Shown piece after piece: positions 42,467-53,870 of a stretch of DNA of 64,000 nt. Location: contig NZ_JBANCG010000003.1 of the NCBI RefSeq assembly GCF_037026715.1, forward strand, positions 62,001 through 126,000. The letters run 5' to 3'. This DNA comes from Breoghania sp037026715. GTDB lineage: Bacteria; Pseudomonadota; Alphaproteobacteria; Rhizobiales; Stappiaceae. The position numbers and the translations under genes are program-made. How positions within the stretch are numbered: the first letter of the stretch is position 1; the number at the start of each line of letters is the position of its first letter. Below the pieces are notes generated by a model. The model did no database searches. It saw only the letters and a list, made by a program, of their open reading frames with translations, and was not told the origin of the DNA.

Positions 42467-43705
42467 ATGACTGACAGCAAGGGTAAGCGTAACGGCGGCC
42501 TCGGTCGTCGCGAATTTCTGGCGACCGGCGCGGCGGCGCTCGGTCTCGGCGTTACGGGCTTTCCGGCGGTGCTGCGCGCGCAGCCGGCATCGGTCAAGGT
42601 GGGGCTGATCCACCCCGTTTCGGGCTTCATCGCGTTTTCCGGCACCCAGTGCCGCGCGGGCGCCGAGATGGCGATCGCCGACATCAATGCCGCCGGCGGC
42701 ATCAAGTCGCTTGGCGGCGCGAAGCTGGAGGCCATGCTCGGCGACAGCCAGGGCAAGCCGGAAGTCGGTGCCTCGGAAGTCTCCAAGATGGTCGAGGGCG
42801 GGGTGCACGGCATCGTTGCCGGCTATTCCTCGGCGATCTCTCTTGCCACCTCGCAGGAAGCGGCCAAGTCGATGACGCCGCATATCGTCGACGTCGGCGT
42901 GTCCGACCAGATCGTCGATCGTGGTCTCAAGAACACGTTCCGCTTCGCGCCGGGCTACGGCACCATCGCCAAGTTCGCGGTCGACAACCTCGCCGGCATC
43001 AACCAGATGTCCGACGACAAGGCCAAGACGGCGATGATCATCCACGAGGAGTCGCTGTTCGGTACCGGCACCGCCAACCTTCTGCAGAAGAAGCTGCCGG
43101 AGATCGGCATCGAGGTGCTCGATGTCATCAAGCACGCCAATCCGACGCGCGACTTCACCAACATCGTGCTGCAGATCAAGTCCAAGAAGCCGGACCTGAT
43201 CATCCCGGCCAACTACTACAACGAATACGTGCTGCTTGCCCGCACCATGCGCCAGCAGCAGGTCAAGGCGAAGGGCATCTATTCGGTGCTCGGCGGCGCG
43301 GCCTCCAACTACAAGTTCGTCAACGAGTTCCCCGAAGCCGCGCAGGGCATCATGGATTGCAACCACTGGTTCAATCCGAAGTCCGAGATCGCGCTCCAGC
43401 GCAAGGCGGCGGCGGAAGCCAAGGGGCTCGTCTACACCTACGAGGTGTTCCTCGCCTACAATGCCGTCGTGGCGCTGGCCGACGGGTTCGAGCGTGCCGG
43501 CTCAACCGAGCATGACGCCGTCAACGAGGCGCTCGCCGCCTCAACGCTCGACATGTCCTACATGCCCTACGGTCCGACCAAGATGATCAACGGTCAGAAC
43601 GTCGGCGCCCGGCCGGTCAATACCCAGGTTCTCGACGGCAAGATCGAGGTGATCTTCCCGCAGGCGTTCGCGTCGGCGAAACCCGTCTTCCCGATGAACT
43701 CGTAA
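42467..43705 (+). CDS. livK: Branched-chain-amino-acid-type ABC transporter substrate-binding protein (Tat-exported)
   Basis: A 412-residue binding protein of the Peripla_BP_6/LivK family. The N-terminus has a twin-arginine signal (GRREFLATGAAALGLG), so it is exported folded; such leaders are common for these proteins in alphaproteobacteria. The ligand-binding body begins SVKVGLIHPVSGF. Members of this family bind amino acids, amides, urea, aromatic acids and other small polar compounds, so the name does not fix the ligand. The gene leads a complete LivKHMGF set and is separated from the permeases by a perfect hairpin. Confidence 0.92.
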   Translation: MTDSKGKRNGGLGRREFLATGAAALGLGVTGFPAVLRAQPASVKVGLIHPVSGFIAFSGTQCRAGAEMAIADINAAGGIKSLGGAKLEAMLGDSQGKPEVGASEVSKMVEGGVHGIVAGYSSAISLATSQEAAKSMTPHIVDVGVSDQIVDRGLKNTFRFAPGYGTIAKFAVDNLAGINQMSDDKAKTAMIIHEESLFGTGTANLLQKKLPEIGIEVLDVIKHANPTRDFTNIVLQIKSKKPDLIIPANYYNEYVLLARTMRQQQVKAKGIYSVLGGAASNYKFVNEFPEAAQGIMDCNHWFNPKSEIALQRKAAAEAKGLVYTYEVFLAYNAVVALADGFERAGSTEHDAVNEALAASTLDMSYMPYGPTKMINGQNVGARPVNTQVLDGKIEVIFPQAFASAKPVFPMNS

Positions 43706-43765
43706 AGCCCGGCGGACGCGGGACAACGGACCCAACAAAGAAGACGTGGTCCCCATTCACCTGAA

Positions 43766-43800
43766 GCCGGACGGCGGAATGCCGCCGTCCGGCGCCTTTT
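43766..43800 (+). promoter_or_regulatory. Perfect hairpin between livK and livH genes
   Basis: A 12-bp perfect stem (GCCGGACGGCGG, loop AATG, complement) is followed by GCCTTTT. It lies 60 bp after the livK stop and 21 bp before the livH start. The short T-run suggests partial termination, giving more binding protein than permease. Confidence 0.7.
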
Positions 43801-43820
43801 CCCAATTCATCGTGAGTGCC

Positions 43821-44693
43821 ATGCCTGACCTGGCGATCATCATTCCTTCGGTCCTCAACGGACTGACCACGGGCGCGCTCTATGCGCTGGTGGCGCTCGG
43901 GCTCACCCTGATCTACGGGGTGCTGCACATCATCAACTTCGCCCACGGGGCGTTGCTGATGCTCGGGCTTTACGCGGTCTACTATCTCAACACGCGTTTC
44001 GGCATCGATCCGTACGTCTGCCTGCTGATCGTTCCGCCCGTCATGTTCGCGCTCGGCTATGTCTTGCAGCGTGGCATCATCGGGCGAGCGAGCCACGGCC
44101 GCGACGAAAACATCCTGCTCGTCACGCTCGGGCTCTCCATCGTGATCGAGAACCTCGCGCTGTTCTTCTTCAAGTCCGACACGCGCATCATCGACACGCC
44201 TTATTCCTTCGAGGTCATTCAGATCCTCGGCGCCTTCGTTCCGGAACCGAAGGTCTTCGCCTTCCTCGGCGCCTTCGTCACGGCGGGGCTTCTTTGGGCG
44301 CTGATGACGTTTACCGATCTCGGCCGCGCCATCCGTGCGCTCGCCAAGGAACGCAAGGGCGCGACGCTCGTCGGCATCAATGCCGATCACGTCTACGCCA
44401 TGAGCTTCGGCCTCGGCATCGCCTGCCTCGGCGTAGCCGCCTGTCTGTTGCTGCCGAGCTACTATGTCAGCCCGCAGGTCGGGCAGGGCTTCGTCCTGAT
44501 CGCCTTCACCATCGTGGTGCTCGGCGGCATGGGCTCCTTCGTGGGCGCCCTCATCGGCGGGCTCTTCATCGGCGTCGTGGAGGCGCTGAGCGGCCTGTTC
44601 CTGGGCGAAAGCCTCGGGCAGATCGGCATCTTCGCGATCTTCATCCTCGTGCTCATCTTCCGCCCGACCGGGCTTCTCGGACACAAGGTGTGA
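43821..44693 (+). CDS. livH: Branched-chain-type ABC permease LivH
   Basis: A 290-residue inner-membrane permease, the standard length for LivH. The ATG at 43821 (MPDLAIIIPSVLNGL) is chosen because the GTG upstream (43746) lies before the hairpin and would add 25 unlikely residues. Family marks are NGLTTGALYALVALGLTLIYG and VLHIINFAHGALLML, with the ATPase-docking region near LAKERKGATLVGIN. With LivM it forms the transmembrane pore. Confidence 0.93.
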   Translation: MPDLAIIIPSVLNGLTTGALYALVALGLTLIYGVLHIINFAHGALLMLGLYAVYYLNTRFGIDPYVCLLIVPPVMFALGYVLQRGIIGRASHGRDENILLVTLGLSIVIENLALFFFKSDTRIIDTPYSFEVIQILGAFVPEPKVFAFLGAFVTAGLLWALMTFTDLGRAIRALAKERKGATLVGINADHVYAMSFGLGIACLGVAACLLLPSYYVSPQVGQGFVLIAFTIVVLGGMGSFVGALIGGLFIGVVEALSGLFLGESLGQIGIFAIFILVLIFRPTGLLGHKV

Positions 44694-44698
44694 CGGCG

Positions 44699-45668
44699 AT
44701 GCGAACCCTCATCATTCTCGCCGCCGTCTTTGCCGCGCTCGCTCTGGTGCCGCTTTTCGTCGTCTCCGACGTCTGGCTCAACATCGCGATCATGGTGCTT
44801 TATTCCGCGCTACTCGGTCAGGCCTGGAACATGCTCGGCGGCTATGGCGGCCAGTTCTCCTTCGGCCACGCCGCCTTCTTCGGGACGGGTGCCTACACGG
44901 TCGCGGTCCTTCAGGTGCAGTACGGCATCAACCCGTGGGTCGGGCTCTTTGCGGGTGGACTGGCCGCGGTCGTTGTCGCGGCGATCATCGGCTATTCCAC
45001 GTTTCGCTACGGCCTCAAGGGCTCCTACTTTGCGCTGGTGACGCTGGCCTTCGCGGAGGTGCTGCGCATCCTGTCGAATTCGGTGCCCATCACGGGCGCG
45101 GGCGTCGGCCTGCTGATCCCGCTCCAGGTCGCCCCGTCCAATCTGCAGTTCGCCGACAAGGGAAGCTATTACTGGCTCGTCTGGGCGATGGCGCTCGCGG
45201 CCTTTCTGGTCGCCTGGTGGATCGGCAACTCCCGCTTCGGCGCGCAGCTGATGGCGGTACGCGACAACGAGGACGCGGCCCGTGCGCTCGGCGTGCGCGC
45301 CTATTCCGTCAAGCTGCGCGCGATCATGCTGTCGGGCTTCTTCTCCGGCCTCGGCGGCGTCTTCTACGCGCAATATTTCCTCTACCTCGATCCGCACATC
45401 GCCTATGGCGCGTCGGTCTCCATCGAAAGCCTGCTGGTGCCGATCATCGGCGGCATCGGCACGCTGTTCGGCCCGCTGCTTGGCGCCATCGTGCTGCATG
45501 CGATCTCCGAATTCTCGCGCGATCTCATCGGCGATATCCCCGGCATCAGCCTGGTTCTCTACGGCACGCTCCTCGTCGTCATGGTGCTGTTCCTGCCGCG
45601 CGGGCTCGCCGGATTGTTGATCCGCCGCAAGGCCGCGCCGCAAACCCCGAAAAAGACGGAGGCCGAAC

Positions 45669-45676
<8 letters not shown>
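44699..45676 (+). CDS. livM: Branched-chain-type ABC permease LivM
   Basis: A 325-residue permease with about eight membrane segments. The family signature GQAWNMLGGYGGQFSFGHAA is near residue 40, and the docking loop is VRDNEDAARALGVRAYSVKL. It starts 5 bp after livH and overlaps livG by 8 bp, so all transport subunits are translated as a unit. Confidence 0.94.
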
Positions 45677-47135
<1,459 letters not shown>

Positions 47136-47136
<1 letters not shown>

Positions 47137-48425
47137 TGGCCAAGAAACCAGCAACGACGCTCGCCCAGAAGATCATCGCGCGCGCGGCCGGACGGGAAGC
47201 CGTCGCGCCCGGCGAGGTGGTCACGGTCAATGTCGATCTGGCGATGATCCACGATTCCGGCGGCCCGCGCCGGGTGGAACCGATCCTGCAGGATCTCGGC
47301 GTCGGCCTGTGGGATGCCGGCAAGGTCGTGCTGATCTCCGATCATTTCGTCCCCGGCGATACGGACGAGGGCGCGCGCATTCTTGAGCTCACCCGCCAGT
47401 GGGCGCAAAAGCGCAAGGTCGCCTTCCATGACGGCCTCGGCATCTGCCACGTGGTGTTGCCGGAAAGCGGGCGGCTGAGGCCCGGCATGCTGGTGGTGGG
47501 TGGCGACAGTCATTCGCCGACCGGCGGGGCCTTCGGCGCCTACATGTTCGGCATCGGCGCGACCGAGATGGCGGGCGTTCTGGCGACCGGCGAGATCTGG
47601 CTGAAGGTGCCGGAAACGATCCTCGTGGAATGGCGCAATCGCCTTCAGCCGGGCGTTCTCGCCAAGGACATCATGCTGGCGCTGTGCGGAAAGCTCGGCA
47701 TGGACGGCGGGCAGTATCAGGCCGTGCAATATGCCGGCGAGGCGATCCGCGCGCTTTCCATGCAGGAGCGGATGACGCTGTCGAACATGGCCGCCGAACT
47801 CGGTGCGCAGGCCGGTCTCATCGAGCCCGACGAGACGACGGCCGCTTTCCTCGCATCGGTCGGCGGGGATGCGGGCGACTGGCAAGGGCTGAAAACCGAT
47901 CCGGGCGCGGAGCTTCTCGCCCATCACGTTTTTGACGCGGCAAAGCTTGAGCCGCAGGCGGCCGCGCCCCATTCGCCGGCCAACGCCGCGCCCGTCACCG
48001 AGATTTCCGAAACGCCCATCGAGGTCGCCTATATCGGCGCCTGCACCGGGGCGAAGTACGAGGACCTGAAAGGTGCGGCCGCGATCCTCAAGGGGCGAAA
48101 GCTCGCCCCGGGCGTCGCGCTCTCCGTCGCGCCCGCCTCGCGCATGGATCAGGACCGCGCGGAAGCGGAAGGCATCATGGCCGTCTTCGAGGCGGCGGGC
48201 GCGAAGATCCTGCCCAACGCCTGCGGCATCTGCGCGGGCTACGGCACCGAACGCCTCGGCGAGGACGTCGTCGCGATTTCGTCGACCGCGCGCAACTTCA
48301 AGGGTCGTATGGGGGCTGCGTCCTCCAAGGTCTGGCTCGGCTCGCCGCTCACCGTCGCGGCCTCGGCCATCGTCGGGCGCATCGCAGATCCGCGACCTTT
48401 CCTCGATGAAGGAGCGGAAGCATGA
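47136..48425 (+). CDS. Aconitase-family hydratase, large subunit (LeuC/DmdA-like)
   Basis: A 429-residue iron-sulfur (de)hydratase subunit of the LeuC/homoaconitase group. Iron ligands are seen as the cysteine in YIGACTGAKYEDL and the pair in NACGICAGYG. Substrate-loop marks are HDSGGPRRVEPIL, SDHFVPGDTDEGA and GGDSHSPTGGAFGAYMFGIG. The ATG at 47136 is favoured over the GTG 3 bp upstream. With the small subunit next to it, it would hydrate a substituted maleate or cis-aconitate-type acid to a malate. In this context (no leucine genes; an ICL-type lyase follows) a role like dimethylmaleate hydratase DmdAB in nicotinate fermentation is more likely than leucine synthesis; this is inference. Confidence 0.85.
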
Positions 48426-48904
48426 GCGGGCGCGTCTTTCTCTTCGGCAACGACATCGACACCGACCAGCTGGCGCCCGGCGAATACATGAAGGGCGGCA
48501 TCGAGGCGATCGCCGCCCATTGCCTGGAAGGCATCCGGCCGGAGTTTGCGAAGACAGTGAAGCCCGGCGACGTGGTCGTGGCGGGCACGAATTTCGGCAT
48601 GGGCTCCTCGCGCGAGCAGGCGGCCGAAGCGCTGAAGCGGCTCGGCGTCGCCGGTGTCGTCGCCCGTTCCTTTGCCGGCATCTTCTATCGCAACGCCATC
48701 AATCTCGGCCTGCCCGTCATGATCGCGGAAGATCTGTCGGGCGTGGAGGATGGTGCGGTGGCCGATCTCGACATCGAGGCCGGAGAACTCCGGCTTTCCG
48801 GAAAAGCGGTTCCGCTGGAGCCCTTGCCCGAAAATCTGAAGGCCATGCTCGCCGATGGCGGGCTCGTGCCGCACCTGAAGAAGCGCTTCGCAGCGACAGC
48901 CTGA
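48422..48904 (+). CDS. Aconitase-family hydratase, small subunit (LeuD/DmdB-like)
   Basis: A 160-residue swivel-domain subunit. It has NDIDTDQLAPGEYMK at the start and the substrate-phosphate/carboxylate loop GTNFGMGSSREQAAEALKRL, both diagnostic for LeuD-type proteins. ARSFAGIFYRNAINLGLPV follows, as expected. It overlaps the large subunit by 4 bp. The size is that of the LeuD-like proteins that pair with separate LeuC-like subunits in archaeal and catabolic bacterial enzymes. Confidence 0.92.
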   Translation: MSGRVFLFGNDIDTDQLAPGEYMKGGIEAIAAHCLEGIRPEFAKTVKPGDVVVAGTNFGMGSSREQAAEALKRLGVAGVVARSFAGIFYRNAINLGLPVMIAEDLSGVEDGAVADLDIEAGELRLSGKAVPLEPLPENLKAMLADGGLVPHLKKRFAATA

Positions 48905-49010
48905 TCGCGGCGCCGATCGCGCGTGAAATCCGGGCCGGGAGAACCGGCTCTAATAGTGGAAGACGATCGGCCGTTCCTCTCCGCGGACCGATCCAACAGG
49001 AGGCAGGCTC

Positions 49011-49880
49011 ATGAGCCTCAAACGTCGGCTGAGCGAGGAGAAAATCCTGCTCGCCCCCGGGGTCTACGACGCCCTGACCGGTCTGATCGCCGAACAGGCG
49101 GGGGCGGAAGCGGTCTATCTCTCCGGCGCGTCGATCGCCTACACCCGCTTCGGCCGTTCCGATATCGGGCTCGTCTCGATGGCGGAGGTCGCCGACACGA
49201 TCGCGGCCGTGCGCGACCGGATTTCCGTGCCGCTCGTCGTCGATGCAGACAACGGCTTCGGCAACGCGCTCAACGTCCAGCGCACGGTGCGTGTCTTCGA
49301 GCGCATGGGCGCCAACGCGCTGCAGCTTGAGGACCAGACGCTTCCCAAGCGTTGCGGTCATCTGGACGGCAAGTCGGTGATCCCGGTCGCCGAGATGGCT
49401 GGCAAGATCCGTGCGGCGTGCGATGCGCGCGCCTCGGAGGAAACGCTGATCATCGGTCGCACCGACGCCATCGCGGTGGAAGGCTTCGAAGCCGCTGTCG
49501 AGCGCGCCGAGGCTTATGTTGAGGCCGGTGCCGACATGCTGTTCATCGAGGCGCCGCAGTCGATGGCCGAGATCGAGGAGATCCTGAAGCGCTTCAAGGG
49601 TCGCGTGCCGCTGATGGCCAACATGGTGGAGGGCGGCAAGACACCGATCGTCAACGCCGCGGATCTGGAACGGCTCGGCTTCTCCTTCGTGATCTTTCCC
49701 GGCGGGATCGTCAGGGCGCTGGCCGTCACCGCGCGCGACTACTACGCCAACCTGGTCGCAAACGGCTCCAACGAGAAATTCCGCGACCGGATGTTCGATT
49801 TCGCCGGTCTGAACGAGGTCATCGGCACGGCCGACCTGCTCGCCACCGGCAGGCGCTACGACGGAGAGGGCGCGCAATGA
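49011..49880 (+). CDS. Isocitrate lyase/PEP mutase family lyase (2-methylisocitrate / dimethylmalate lyase-like)
   Basis: A 289-residue TIM-barrel carbon-carbon lyase. The catalytic-cysteine loop is LPKRCGHLDGKSV, which marks the lyases of the family (isocitrate, methylisocitrate, dimethylmalate and oxaloacetate-type) rather than the mutases. The metal-binding region is VVDADNGFGNALNV and the N-terminus LAPGVYDALTGLIAEQAGAE. AGGAGG lies 7 nt before the ATG. It would cleave the malate-type product of the hydratase pair to a 2-oxo acid and a carboxylate. In the family, 2,3-dimethylmalate lyase gives pyruvate and propionate; that precise substrate is a hypothesis here. It overlaps hyuB by 4 bp. 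Confidence 0.87.
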   Translation: MSLKRRLSEEKILLAPGVYDALTGLIAEQAGAEAVYLSGASIAYTRFGRSDIGLVSMAEVADTIAAVRDRISVPLVVDADNGFGNALNVQRTVRVFERMGANALQLEDQTLPKRCGHLDGKSVIPVAEMAGKIRAACDARASEETLIIGRTDAIAVEGFEAAVERAEAYVEAGADMLFIEAPQSMAEIEEILKRFKGRVPLMANMVEGGKTPIVNAADLERLGFSFVIFPGGIVRALAVTARDYYANLVANGSNEKFRDRMFDFAGLNEVIGTADLLATGRRYDGEGAQ

Positions 49881-51613
49881 GTATCGATCCCGTTACCCTT
49901 GCCATCCTCAAGGGCCGGCTGGAGCAGATCGCCGACGAGATGGACGCGACGCTGTTCCGCTCCGCCTTCAACCCGATCATCGCGGAAGCGCACGATGCCT
50001 CTCACGGCATCTATGACGCGGCGACCGGCGAGACGCTGGTGCAGGGCAAGTCCGGCCTGCCGATCTTCGTCGGTGTGATGGCGTTTGCCGTCAAGGCCGT
50101 CATCGACAAGGCCGCGAAGCAGGGCGGCGTCCACGAGGGCGACGTCTGGATCTTCAACGATCCGTACGAGGGCGGCACGCACCTGTCCGACTTCCGGCTC
50201 GTGAAGCCGGTCTTCCGCGATGGCAAGCTCTTCTGCTTCCTTGCCTCCGTCGGTCACTGGCACGACGTCGGCGGCAACGTGCCGGGCAACTACAACCCGG
50301 CGGCGACCGAGTGCTTCCAGGAAGGCATGCTGATCCCGCCGGTCAAGCTCTATGACCGGGGCGAGTTCCGGCAGGACGTGGTCGATATCCTGTCGGCCAA
50401 CTCCCGCCTGCCGCTGTCGCTCTACGGCGATCTGAACGGCCAGATCAACGCGCTGAACCTCGGCGAGAAGCGCATGGCCGATCTTCTCGACGAATACACA
50501 GATGCCACCGTCGCGGAATGCCTGGTGGAACTGAAGGCCCGCGCCGCGCAGATGATGCGGGCGCAGATCGCCAGCCTTCCCACCGGCACCGTGTCGGCCG
50601 AGGACTTCCTCGACAATGACGGCAATTCCGACGCGCCGCTGAAGATCGCGCTCGATCTCACCATCGACGGGGAGCGCATGGTGATGGACTTCTCGCGCTC
50701 CTCGCCGGCCTGCATGGGGCCGGTGAACATCTCGCGTGCCACCACCATCGCCGCCTGCTACGTCGCGCTGAAGCACGTCTTCGGCGACGTGCCGGCCAAT
50801 GCCGGCGTGCTGGAGCCGGTCGATTTCGTCATCGACGAAGGTTCGCTTCTGTCCGTCAAGGCCCCCAAGCCGGTGGGTGGCTACACCGAGACGATCATGC
50901 GGCTTATCGATGTGGTCTTCGAGGCGATCGCGCAGCTTGCGCCGCAAGACGCCATGGCGCCGGCCTACGGCACCATCAACGCGCTTTCGCTCGCCGGTCA
51001 CCGCGAGGACGGCCGGCGTTGGGTGATGTTCTCCTTCTTCGGCGGCGGCCACGGCGCGCACGGGGCGGGCGACGGTCTCAACCACGGCAACGCGCCGATC
51101 TCCACCGCGACCATCCCGCCGCTGGAAATTCTGGAAGCCGCCTATCCGGTGCGTTTTACGCAATGGTCGCTGAGGCCGGATTCAGGCGGCGCCGGGCAAT
51201 ATCGCGGCGGGCTCGGCGCCACGTACGAGATCGAGCTTCTGGAAAAGCACGCCGACGTGTTCCTGTTCGGCGAGCGCGGCAAGTTCGCGCCTCCCGGCAT
51301 CCTTGGCGGCGGGCCGGGTGCGAAGAATGCCTTCCATTATCAGCAGAGCGACGGCGAACACGTCCCGCCGATGGTCTCGAAAATCGTCGGTATCGGCATC
51401 GATCGCGGCCAGCGGGTGCGCCTCGACAGCCCCGGCGGCGGCGGCTACGGCGATGCCCATGACCGGGACCCGCAAGCCGTGGCCCGCGATGTTCGCCTCG
51501 GCTTCGTCTCGCGCGACCGGGCTGAAGCCGACTATGCCGTCGTGCTGACGGCCGACGGCTCGGTCGATCTCGCTGCCACCCAGTCCCTGCGTACCCAGGA
51601 GGCTGCCCAATGA
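49877..51613 (+). CDS. hyuB: Hydantoinase B / oxoprolinase-family subunit HyuB
   Basis: A 578-residue protein of the hydantoinase B/oxoprolinase family. Diagnostic stretches are VTLAILKGRLEQIADEMDAT, the N-terminal AFNPIIAEAHDASHGIYDA and the central FNDPYEGGTHLSDFRLVKP. It forms the catalytic partner of HyuA in ATP-dependent opening of cyclic amides (N-methylhydantoin, 5-oxoproline); related proteins are acetone and acetophenone carboxylases. It overlaps genes on both sides by 4 bp, so it is part of the same pathway as the lyase and hydratase. Confidence 0.9.
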   Translation: MSIDPVTLAILKGRLEQIADEMDATLFRSAFNPIIAEAHDASHGIYDAATGETLVQGKSGLPIFVGVMAFAVKAVIDKAAKQGGVHEGDVWIFNDPYEGGTHLSDFRLVKPVFRDGKLFCFLASVGHWHDVGGNVPGNYNPAATECFQEGMLIPPVKLYDRGEFRQDVVDILSANSRLPLSLYGDLNGQINALNLGEKRMADLLDEYTDATVAECLVELKARAAQMMRAQIASLPTGTVSAEDFLDNDGNSDAPLKIALDLTIDGERMVMDFSRSSPACMGPVNISRATTIAACYVALKHVFGDVPANAGVLEPVDFVIDEGSLLSVKAPKPVGGYTETIMRLIDVVFEAIAQLAPQDAMAPAYGTINALSLAGHREDGRRWVMFSFFGGGHGAHGAGDGLNHGNAPISTATIPPLEILEAAYPVRFTQWSLRPDSGGAGQYRGGLGATYEIELLEKHADVFLFGERGKFAPPGILGGGPGAKNAFHYQQSDGEHVPPMVSKIVGIGIDRGQRVRLDSPGGGGYGDAHDRDPQAVARDVRLGFVSRDRAEADYAVVLTADGSVDLAATQSLRTQEAAQ

Positions 51614-53658
51614 GCGGTCCCTCTTATGTGATCGGCGTCGATGTCGGCGGCACGTTCACCGATGTGTTCATTCTGGACGAGACCACCGGCGAGGTGGTGA
51701 TCACCAAGATCCCGTCCACCCGCGGCGACCAGTCGAAGGGCTTCGTGGAAGGCATCGGCCGCAAGGTCGACGATTTCTCCGCCATCTCCACCGTCGTTCA
51801 CGGCACCACGGTCGGCACCAACGCGCTTCTTGAGCGCAAAGGGGCCCGCACCGGCATCATCACCACGGAAGGCTTCCGCGACGTTCTGGAAATGCGCCGC
51901 CGCGACCGGCCGACGACGTGGGGCCTCAAGGGCGCGTTCACGCCGGTGGTGGAGCGTCCAGACCGCGTGGAGGTGTCGGAACGCGTCCTTGCCGACGGAT
52001 CGGTGCTTCAGGTCGTGGACGAGGACCATGTGAAGGCGCAGGCGAAAGCACTGGCCGACGCCGGCTGCGAGGCGGTCTGCGTCTTCTTCATCAACGGCTA
52101 TGCGAACAACGACAACGAGCGCCGGGCGGTCGAAGCCGTGCGGTCGGTCTGGCCGAATTCTTATGTCACGGCGGCAACGGAAATCCTGCCCGAGATCCGC
52201 GAGTTCGAGCGGCTGTCGACGGCGACCCTCAACGCCTATCTGCAGCCCGTCGTCTCCTCCTATCTCGACCGGCTGGAGAAGGGGCTTGCGGCCGAGGGCT
52301 TTGCCGGCGACATCCTGATCGTGCAGTCGAACGGCGGCGTCATGTCGGTGGAGACGGCGAAGGAGTATCCGGTGCGCACCGCGCTCTCGGGACCGGCCGC
52401 CGGCGTCATCGCCGCGACCGCCATCGCCGAGGCCGCGGGTTTTGAGAACATCATCACCTGCGACATGGGCGGCACGTCCTTCGACGTCTCGCTGATCGCC
52501 GGCGGCGAGGCGGCGCTTGCTGCCCAGACCTCAATCGAATTCGGAATGGTCGTCAGAACGCCGATGATCGAGATCACGACCATTGGTGCTGGTGGCGGGT
52601 CCATCGCCTCGGTCGACAAGTCCGGCCTTCTGCAAGTTGGCCCCGAATCCGCCGGCTCCGATCCCGGCCCGGTGTGCTACGGGCTCGGCAACGACCGCCC
52701 GACCGTGACGGACGCCAACGTCGTGCTCGGCCGCATCAACCCGGACCGGCCCATCGGCGGCAAGCTTTCCCGGCTCGACATCGACGCCTCGCGCGCCGCG
52801 ATCGAGACGCACATCGCCAAGCCTCTCGGCCTCGGCATCGAGGAGGCGGCGGAAGCGATCCTGAAGCTCGCCAACGCCAAGATGGCTGGCGCTATCCGCC
52901 TTGTCTCGATTGAAAAAGGCCACGATCCGGCGAAGTTCTCCGCTATGCCGTTCGGCGGCGGCGGATCGCTGCACACCGGCGCGCTCATCAAGGAGGTGGG
53001 GCTGGCGTCCGCGCTCGTGCCGCGGTTCCCGGGTGTCACCTCGGCCTTGGGCTGCGTCGTCGCGGACATGCGCCACGACAGGGTGCAGACGGTCAACCGC
53101 ACATTGGACGAGATCGACGCCGAGGCCCTCGGCCGCGACATGAAGGCGGTGGCGGACGAGACCGAGACTCTGCTTCGGAACGCGGGCATCGCGTTTTCGT
53201 CTATCGATCGGCTCTACGAGTTCGACATGCTCTATGTCGGTCAGACGCACACGGTTTCGGTCTCCCTCGACATGCCCACCGGCGGGCTTTCGCGCGAGGC
53301 GATCCGCGAGGCGTTCGAGGCGGCCTACCGCGAGGCCTACGGCCGGCTTCTCGACGGCATTCCGATGCGGGTGATGAACTACCGCATCGCCGTCATCGGG
53401 CGCCGCCCGCAACTCGACATGGGCGTCTTCGCTCCCGTCGATGGCAAGCCGGCGAAAGATTGCCGGATCGGCACGCGGCAGGTCTATGTCGACGGCGCCT
53501 TCCACGAGGCGGGCGTCTACGAGCGGCTTCAGCTGGAAGTTGGCGCGATCATCGAGGGGCCGGCGCTGCTGGAACAGGCGGACACCACGATCTTCGTCGA
53601 TCCGGGGCTGATCGCGAAGGTAGATCAATTCGGCAATCTGGTGATCAAGGCGGAGTAG
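51610..53658 (+). CDS. hyuA: Hydantoinase A / oxoprolinase-family ATP-dependent subunit HyuA
   Basis: A 682-residue subunit with an actin-like ATPase fold. Nucleotide motifs are VIGVDVGGTFTDVFILDE at the N-terminus and TCDMGGTSFDVSLI in the middle, with HGTTVGTNALLERKGA and GPAAGVIAATAIAE also family-specific. It phosphorylates the substrate carbonyl to allow ring opening (hydantoinase/oxoprolinase) or carboxylation (acetone carboxylase). With HyuB it would open a cyclic imide, lactam or hydantoin. After it, a 212-bp gap with two dispersed repeats precedes the next gene. Confidence 0.92.
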   Translation: MSGPSYVIGVDVGGTFTDVFILDETTGEVVITKIPSTRGDQSKGFVEGIGRKVDDFSAISTVVHGTTVGTNALLERKGARTGIITTEGFRDVLEMRRRDRPTTWGLKGAFTPVVERPDRVEVSERVLADGSVLQVVDEDHVKAQAKALADAGCEAVCVFFINGYANNDNERRAVEAVRSVWPNSYVTAATEILPEIREFERLSTATLNAYLQPVVSSYLDRLEKGLAAEGFAGDILIVQSNGGVMSVETAKEYPVRTALSGPAAGVIAATAIAEAAGFENIITCDMGGTSFDVSLIAGGEAALAAQTSIEFGMVVRTPMIEITTIGAGGGSIASVDKSGLLQVGPESAGSDPGPVCYGLGNDRPTVTDANVVLGRINPDRPIGGKLSRLDIDASRAAIETHIAKPLGLGIEEAAEAILKLANAKMAGAIRLVSIEKGHDPAKFSAMPFGGGGSLHTGALIKEVGLASALVPRFPGVTSALGCVVADMRHDRVQTVNRTLDEIDAEALGRDMKAVADETETLLRNAGIAFSSIDRLYEFDMLYVGQTHTVSVSLDMPTGGLSREAIREAFEAAYREAYGRLLDGIPMRVMNYRIAVIGRRPQLDMGVFAPVDGKPAKDCRIGTRQVYVDGAFHEAGVYERLQLEVGAIIEGPALLEQADTTIFVDPGLIAKVDQFGNLVIKAE

Positions 53659-53680
53659 GCGCGCGAGCCGGGAGATCCCA

Positions 53681-53734
53681 ACCCCCACCCGAACGACCGA
53701 AGCGGTCGTTCGACCTCCCCTCAAGGGGGAGGTG
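53681..53734 (-). repeat. Dispersed palindromic intergenic repeat, long form (copy 4)
   Basis: A 54-bp copy of the long form, one difference from 37261-37314. Its extra hairpin is perfect here: CGAACGACCG, loop AAG, CGGTCGTTCG. Confidence 0.85.
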
Positions 53735-53755
53735 GGCGCAAGAGTTGGCTGCATC

Positions 53756-53797
53756 CGTCCCCCTCCCCCTTGAGGGGAGGGGTTAGGGGTGGGGGTA
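53756..53797 (+). repeat. Dispersed palindromic intergenic repeat, short form (copy 5)
   Basis: A 42-bp copy of the short form, apparently identical to 37192-37233. Together with copy 4 it makes an inverted pair that can fold into a long G/C-rich structure. Confidence 0.85.
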
Positions 53798-53870
53798 ACG
53801 ACGTTTCCGCAATCTCCGAACTGGTCTTTTCGACTGCAGAGAGCCAACACGCTCAAACGGGAACAAATCC

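Noticed and set aside
43746..43820. Longer LivH from a GTG at 43746
   Set aside because: The added 25 residues would be encoded by the perfect hairpin and are unlike any LivH N-terminus.
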